From Citrobacter europaeus (GTDB lineage Bacteria > Pseudomonadota > Gammaproteobacteria > Enterobacterales > Enterobacteriaceae), in assembly GCA_020099315.1 (NCBI GenBank), contig CP083650.1:1550001-1614000 (forward strand): DNA of 64,000 bases, given 5' to 3'. This document shows positions 59,535 through 64,000 of the stretch, in pieces; position 1 is the stretch's first letter; every line of letters starts with the position of its first letter. The notes beneath the pieces were generated by a model. It was not told the DNA's origin, searched no databases, and was given only the letters and a program-made list of their open reading frames with translations. A program made the translations under genes and the position numbers.

Positions 59535-60212
59535 TTAGCGCTGAGAGTCCAGTTTTTCGCCGTTAGTCACGACTTCCTGAGCTTTGCCGTAGCTCTCGAT
59601 CAGCAGCTGATAAGCCGGGAAGACTTTGGTATACACTTCCGCCCATTCGGCGGCGTCTTCACGGTTCCATGTACCCTGAATTTCAGAAGCGACGGCGGCA
59701 GTATCCATTGGCACGACACCAGCCTGAACAACGCGAGCCAGGGTGATTTCCTGCGCCATTTTGCTGTAAGTACCGGAAGCGTCTATCACAGCGAAAACCT
59801 TGTAGCCTTCCGCAACCGCGCTGATGGCCGGGAAAGCCATGCACACGCTGGTAATCGTACCGGCGATAATCAGCGTTTTACGCCCCGTCGCTTTGACCGC
59901 TTTCACGAAGTCCTCGTTATCCCAGGCGTTGATTTCACCTTTACGCGCCACGTATTGGGCATGCGGCGCATTGGCGTGGATCTCTGGAATCAATGGACCG
60001 TTAGGCCCCTGTGGTACGGATGCCGTGGTAATCACCGGCATCTTTGCCAGGGTCGCCATTTTAGCCAGCGCGGCGGCACGCGCACGCAGTTCTGGCATTG
60101 GCATATCGCCGACGGTCTGGAACAGCCCGCTCTGATGATCGATAAGCAGCATGACGGAATCATTCACATCGATGACCGGACGTGAGCCATTAAAGTTTGC
60201 AGGACTGGACAT
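59535..60212 (-). CDS. Isochorismatase-family (YcaC-like) hydrolase
   Basis: 225 residues. Cysteine-hydrolase fold with VMLLIDHQSGLFQTVGDM (catalytic Asp), ARKGEINAWDNEDFV (Lys/Asn region) and TITSVCMAFPAISAVAEGYK (catalytic Cys). The true substrate is unknown. The start at 60212 follows GAAGGAGAAG. It lies 16 bp behind the pirin gene in the same operon. Confidence 0.88.
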   Translation of the reverse strand: MSSPANFNGSRPVIDVNDSVMLLIDHQSGLFQTVGDMPMPELRARAAALAKMATLAKMPVITTASVPQGPNGPLIPEIHANAPHAQYVARKGEINAWDNEDFVKAVKATGRKTLIIAGTITSVCMAFPAISAVAEGYKVFAVIDASGTYSKMAQEITLARVVQAGVVPMDTAAVASEIQGTWNREDAAEWAEVYTKVFPAYQLLIESYGKAQEVVTNGEKLDSQR

Positions 60213-60228
60213 ATTCTTCTCCTTCGAT

Positions 60229-61089
60229 TCAGATTTGGCCAAAGCGGCCGGAGTTAAAATCGCGTACGGCTTCAGCGATTTCTTGTTTCGTGTTCATCAC
60301 AAACGGACCGTAACCCACAATCGGCTCGTTCAACGGCTCGCCAGACAGCAGCAGCACGCTGGCGTCGCTGGTGGCTTCAATGTGTAGCGTCTTGCCCTGC
60401 TGGCTTAGCACCACCAGTTGCGCTTCGCTGGCAGACGTGGTGCCGTTTACGGTGATATTGCCTTTTAATACCACCAGGGCGGTGCTCCATCCTTCAGGCT
60501 GGGACAACGTAAGCTGATGATTACGTTGCAGGCGCATATCCCAGACGTTCAGCGGCGAAAAAGTATGTGCCGGGCCTTTCGTATCCTGATAGCTGCCTGC
60601 AATCACACGAACGCTGCCTGCTTCATTGGGCAGGGCGACGGTCGGAATAACATCGCTGCTGATGCCCTGATAACCCGGTACGGCCATTTTGTCTTTTGCC
60701 GGTAGATTGACCCACAGTTGCACCATTTCCAGTTCGCCACCCTGACGGGTAAATTCAGGTGAATGGAACTCTTCGTGTAATATTCCTGCACCGGCAGTCA
60801 TCCACTGCACGTCGCCGGGGCCGATAATGCCGCCGCGACCGGTTGAATCACGGTGTTCAACTTCGCCGCTGTAAACGATGGTCACCGTCTCAAAACCACG
60901 GTGCGGGTGTTCGCCTACGCCGCGTTTTTCGTTACCCGGAGTGAATGTATGCGGACCGGCGTAATCCAGCAGCAGGAACGGGCTTAGTTGCTCAGCATGA
61001 GACTGGTAAGAGAACATCGAGCGGACCGGAAATCCATCGCCAACCCAGTGTGGGCGAGGTGCGGTGTAGACGCCTGTTACTTGTTTCAT
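60229..61089 (-). CDS. Pirin-family protein
   Basis: 286 residues, bicupin. The N-terminal cupin carries the metal ligands in GVGEHPHRGFETVTIVYSGE, HRDSTGRGG and HEEF, as in quercetinase-active pirins such as YhhW. The C-terminal cupin is in LVVLKGNITVNG. First gene of a pirin-hydrolase operon, GAGGAGA before the start, with a LysR gene divergent 108 bp away. Confidence 0.9.
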   Translation of the reverse strand: MKQVTGVYTAPRPHWVGDGFPVRSMFSYQSHAEQLSPFLLLDYAGPHTFTPGNEKRGVGEHPHRGFETVTIVYSGEVEHRDSTGRGGIIGPGDVQWMTAGAGILHEEFHSPEFTRQGGELEMVQLWVNLPAKDKMAVPGYQGISSDVIPTVALPNEAGSVRVIAGSYQDTKGPAHTFSPLNVWDMRLQRNHQLTLSQPEGWSTALVVLKGNITVNGTTSASEAQLVVLSQQGKTLHIEATSDASVLLLSGEPLNEPIVGYGPFVMNTKQEIAEAVRDFNSGRFGQI

Positions 61090-61197
61090 ATGTGTCTCCT
61101 CTAAGGCGTTGTCTTGATGTGAATAAGCTTATATTCATGACAGCGAGCTGAGTAGTAGCTAAAATAATCCTCACTGTCTCATTAATAGGACAATAAA

Positions 61198-62109
61198 ATG
61201 ACGAAGCCGGATCTCAATGATTTTGCATGGTTTGTGCATGTTGTAGAGGAAGGGGGATTTGCAGCGGCGGGTAGGGCGCTTGATGAACCAAAATCAAAAC
61301 TGAGCCGACGTATAGCGCAACTGGAAGAGAGGCTGGGAGTCCGACTGATTCAGCGAACCACCCGCCAGTTTAACGTGACGGAAGTTGGGCAAACCTTTTA
61401 CGAACACTGTAAGGCGATGTTGGTTGAAGCGCAGGCGGCGCAGGATGCCATCGCCGCGTTACAGGTTGAACCGCGTGGGATTGTGAAGCTGACTTGTCCT
61501 GTTACGTTGCTGCATGTGCATATCGGGCCAATGCTTGCCCGTTTTATGGCGCGTTATCCTGACGTATCCGTACAACTGGAGGCCACTAACCGCCGCGTGG
61601 ACGTTGTTGGAGAAGGCCTGGACGTGGCGATCCGCGTCAGGCCCCGGCCATTTGAGGATAGCGATCTGGTGATGCGCGTGCTGGCGGACAGGGGACATCG
61701 TTTATATGCCAGTCCGCAGTTAATTGAGCAAATGGGGGCGCTACACTCTCCGGCGGAGCTGACACGCTGGCCGGGCCTGAGTCTGGCCTCAGGTAAACAT
61801 GTGCATCGGTGGGAGTTATTTGGCCCGCAGGGTGCGCGGGCAGAGGTACATTTCACGCCGCGAATGATTACCACCGATATGCTGGCGTTACGTGAAGCCG
61901 CAGTCGCTGGCGTAGGTGTTGTGCAACTTCCGCAGTTGATGGTAAAAGATCAATTAGCCGAGGGTGAACTGGTCGCGTTGCTTGACGGCTGGGAACCTAA
62001 GCGAGAAATTATTCACGCCGTCTTCCCATCACGCAGGGGATTATTACCTTCAGTGCGCGCATTAGTGGATTTCTTAACGGAAGAATATGCGCGGATGATT
62101 GAGGATTAA
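61198..62109 (+). CDS. LysR-family regulator of the pirin operon (inferred)
   Basis: 303 residues. HTH in residues about 5-62 (VEEGGFAAAGRALDEPKSKL, SRRIAQLEERLGVRLIQRTT), then a substrate-binding domain with ATNRRVDVVGEGLDVAIRVR. The divergent arrangement with the pirin gene is the usual layout for an LTTR and its target. Confidence 0.9.
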   Translation: MTKPDLNDFAWFVHVVEEGGFAAAGRALDEPKSKLSRRIAQLEERLGVRLIQRTTRQFNVTEVGQTFYEHCKAMLVEAQAAQDAIAALQVEPRGIVKLTCPVTLLHVHIGPMLARFMARYPDVSVQLEATNRRVDVVGEGLDVAIRVRPRPFEDSDLVMRVLADRGHRLYASPQLIEQMGALHSPAELTRWPGLSLASGKHVHRWELFGPQGARAEVHFTPRMITTDMLALREAAVAGVGVVQLPQLMVKDQLAEGELVALLDGWEPKREIIHAVFPSRRGLLPSVRALVDFLTEEYARMIED

Positions 62110-62127
62110 ATACCTGACCTCAGCCCA

Positions 62128-62157
62128 CAAAAAAGGCCGGTTAAACCGACCTTTTAT
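62128..62157. terminator. Bidirectional terminator between LysR gene and infA
   Basis: AAAAGGCCGGTT-AA-ACCGACCTTTT: near-perfect stem with A and T flanks for both strands. Confidence 0.85.
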
Positions 62158-62188
62158 AATCTGGACGCCATTCGGGCGTTAAAAACAA

Positions 62189-62407
62189 TCAGCGACTACG
62201 GAAGACAATGCGGCCTTTGCTCAGGTCGTACGGGGTCAGCTCAACAGTCACTTTGTCGCCCGTCAGGATGCGGATATAGTTTTTACGCATTTTACCGGAG
62301 ATGTGTGCAGTAACCACGTGACCGTTTTCTAACTCTACGCGGAACATGGTATTAGGTAACGTATCGAGAACGGTACCCTGCATTTCAATATTGTCTTCTT
62401 TGGCCAT
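62189..62407 (-). CDS. infA: Translation initiation factor IF-1
   Basis: 72 residues, S1/OB fold, sequence as in E. coli (MAKEDNIEMQGTVLDTLPNT ... GRIVFRSR). Binds the 30S A site. Essential. The 283-bp upstream gap to aat (62408-62690) holds its promoters; no other gene was seen there. Confidence 0.98.
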   Translation of the reverse strand: MAKEDNIEMQGTVLDTLPNTMFRVELENGHVVTAHISGKMRKNYIRILTGDKVTVELTPYDLSKGRIVFRSR

Positions 62408-62690
62408 CTAATCCTCTGGGGTATCACTACCGTAATTTGAACCGGCAAGATAATGCCGAAGTTCTTTTAATAAGTAAAGATTTGTGCGTTTAAAACACAG
62501 CAAATCGGGTTTGGCGCATTACTCTAACCACACAGCAAAGCTGCACTTAAAGCGCAACGTGTAAGGGAACGAGGAGATAAACGATAGGCGTTGCCTGACG
62601 CGAACTGTTCCTTAACGGCGGCGGGGTAATGGGCTAAACCAACTCTGCGCGACAATTATAACACCCCGACAAAAAATGTGCCGAAAACAT

Positions 62691-63395
62691 TCACCTCTGA
62701 GGTAAAAATAACGTCCTGGGAACCCAGAAATGGCTCGGTAGCCGCTGCTGACGCAGTCTGCTCAGGTGCTCAAGGTACTCCCGACGCGGTGTTTCGACCG
62801 CCCCCAGCGAAGCTGTGTGGCTATTTAATACCTGGCAGTCGATTAATTTTCCGCCCTGACGGATAAATTCAGCGCAAAAAACAAGCAGTGCGGTTTTGGA
62901 CGCATTTTCCTGACGGCTGAACATCGATTCGCCACAAAACAACGTGCCTTGCGCCACACCATACATACCGCCCACTAATTCATTGTGTCGCCACACTTCA
63001 ATAGAGTGCGCATGCCCCAGTTCGTGCAGGCGATGGTATGCGTCCACCACATCATGCGTTATCCAGGTGCCTTCCTCCCGGTCATTCGCGCAGCCTTCAA
63101 TCACCTGACCAAACGCGTAATTGAGCGTCACGCGATAAGGCGAATTTTTATGAAAGCGTTTCATGCTGCGGCTGAGGTGAAATTTCTCGGGCCAAAGAAT
63201 AGCGCGCGGATCGGGCGACCACCAGAGGATGGGGTCGCCGGGTGAAAACCATGGGAAAATACCGCGCTGGTAGGCCATCAGCAGGCGGGCGGGACTGAGA
63301 TCGCCGCCAAGCGCCAACAAACCGTTAGGCTCGCGTAAAGCGCCTTCCGGTGACGGGAAGGCTATAGAATGGCGGGACAGTTGCACCAGGCGCAT
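62691..63395 (-). CDS. aat: Aat, leucyl/phenylalanyl-tRNA-protein transferase
   Basis: 234 residues. Adds Leu or Phe to N-terminal Arg/Lys of proteins, marking them for ClpS-ClpAP. Typical YQRGIFPWFSPGDPILWWSP and GGMYGVAQGTLFCGESMFSR. clpS and clpA, which use its products, are not in the window although they lie nearby in E. coli. Confidence 0.96.
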   Translation of the reverse strand: MRLVQLSRHSIAFPSPEGALREPNGLLALGGDLSPARLLMAYQRGIFPWFSPGDPILWWSPDPRAILWPEKFHLSRSMKRFHKNSPYRVTLNYAFGQVIEGCANDREEGTWITHDVVDAYHRLHELGHAHSIEVWRHNELVGGMYGVAQGTLFCGESMFSRQENASKTALLVFCAEFIRQGGKLIDCQVLNSHTASLGAVETPRREYLEHLSRLRQQRLPSHFWVPRTLFLPQR

Positions 63396-63439
63396 GACAG
63401 CGAAACTCCACTACGCGAGTTTGATCGTTCAATAATAGC

Positions 63440-64000
63440 TTACAGACGTTGCTTAAACTGGTAATAACGCCCCTGCCTGGCTAACAGATCTGCGTGATTA
63501 CCTTGCTCAATAATTTGTCCGTTGTCCATTACTATTATTTGATCAAAACGCGACAACCCGCGCAGGCGGTGTGTCACCATCAGTACGGTTTTATTGCGCA
63601 TGACATCGCTAATTAATTCAAGCATTTGGCTTTCCGTTGTGGCATCAAGCCCTTCGGTAGGTTCATCCAGCAGCATTAGCGGAGCATCGTGCAATAAGGC
63701 GCGGGCGATAGCCAGACGACGGAGCTCACCGCCAGAAAGCTGACGACCGCCTTCACCCAGCCAGGCGTTGAGTCCATCATTCTCAAGCAGTTTGTCCAGA
63801 CCGACGCGGCGCAACATCGCGGCTAATGCGTTATCGTCGGCGTGCGGTGCCGCCAGCAGCAGGTTATCGCGAAGGGTTGCGCTGAACAGGTGTACGCGCT
63901 GCGGCACGACGCTGATGCACTGGCGCAGCGTGGCTTCACTAAGGGTAGCAATCGGCTGCTCGTTAATCAGGATTTCGCCACCCTGCGGATCCCATGCGCG
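63440..64000 (-). CDS. cydC: CydC, heterodimeric ABC transporter subunit (C-terminal part)
   Basis: 187 codons are visible; the gene continues past the right edge. This is the nucleotide-binding domain with LSGGELRRLAIARALLHDAP (signature) and LMLLDEPTEGLD (Walker B), and switch His in MVTHRLRG. CydDC exports cysteine/glutathione and is required for cytochrome bd assembly. Confidence 0.95.
   Translation of the reverse strand, partial: RAWDPQGGEILINEQPIATLSEATLRQCISVVPQRVHLFSATLRDNLLLAAPHADDNALAAMLRRVGLDKLLENDGLNAWLGEGGRQLSGGELRRLAIARALLHDAPLMLLDEPTEGLDATTESQMLELISDVMRNKTVLMVTHRLRGLSRFDQIIVMDNGQIIEQGNHADLLARQGRYYQFKQRL

Noticed and set aside
1..64000. CRISPR array or insertion sequence
   Set aside because: No regularly spaced repeats were seen, and no transposase gene with inverted repeats. 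The repeats present are REP, ERIC, the att cores and the serW duplication.

Overview
The window is chromosomal DNA of an enterobacterium close to Salmonella, Citrobacter and Escherichia. Backbone genes follow the E. coli order around 19-20 min (rimO, bssR, yliI, gstB, dacC, deoR, ybjG, mdfA, ybjH, ybjI, ybjJ, rcdA; then rybB, ybjL, ybjM, grxA, ybjC, nfsA, rimK, ybjN, potFGHI, ybjO, rlmC; then serW, infA, aat, cydC). Lengths and start contexts match the known families closely. The genus cannot be fixed from sequence reading alone.

Layout. 1-14.98 kb: host genes, including a second glycogen-phosphorylase-type gene with a LysR regulator between rimO and bssR, and an SDR-like gene that has lost the usual catalytic residues. 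14.98-47.03 kb: a complete-looking 32-kb P2-family prophage. It has a 186-type control region (CI repressor, Apl/Cox-type excisionase, CII, Fil-like protein), a P2-type A replication initiator with a phage Dam methylase, a LexA-controlled DinI-like gene, a 186-like cos site, and the P2 head, lysis and tail genes Q-P-O-N-M-L-X, lysis cassette, R-S, V-W-J-I-H-G, FI-FII-E/E'-T-U-D and ogr. The element is bounded by a 19-bp direct repeat. The host copy of that repeat is the terminator end of the small RNA gene rybB, so the phage has integrated at the 3' end of an sRNA gene and leaves it intact.

Phage cargo lies in two places. One is a two-gene insertion directly behind cI, probably co-transcribed with it and so made in the lysogen: a membrane-anchored coiled-coil protein with a T5orf172/GIY-YIG-like C-terminus, and an unrecognised 309-residue protein. 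The other is a single AT-rich gene between cos and the portal gene, coding for a coiled-coil protein with two membrane segments. The second position is a known site for anti-phage genes in P2-like phages. These three genes are the best candidates for an undescribed system.

47.0-64 kb: host genes again. The potFGHI putrescine-importer operon has a candidate sigma-54 promoter and hairpins between potF and potG. An ERIC element precedes rlmC. Directly after rlmC come REP sequences, a 71-bp direct repeat carrying the last 19 bp of serW, and serW itself. The artJ-to-clpA block that lies between rlmC and serW in E. coli is absent here. A pirin / isochorismatase-family / LysR cassette sits between serW and infA. 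The window ends inside cydC.
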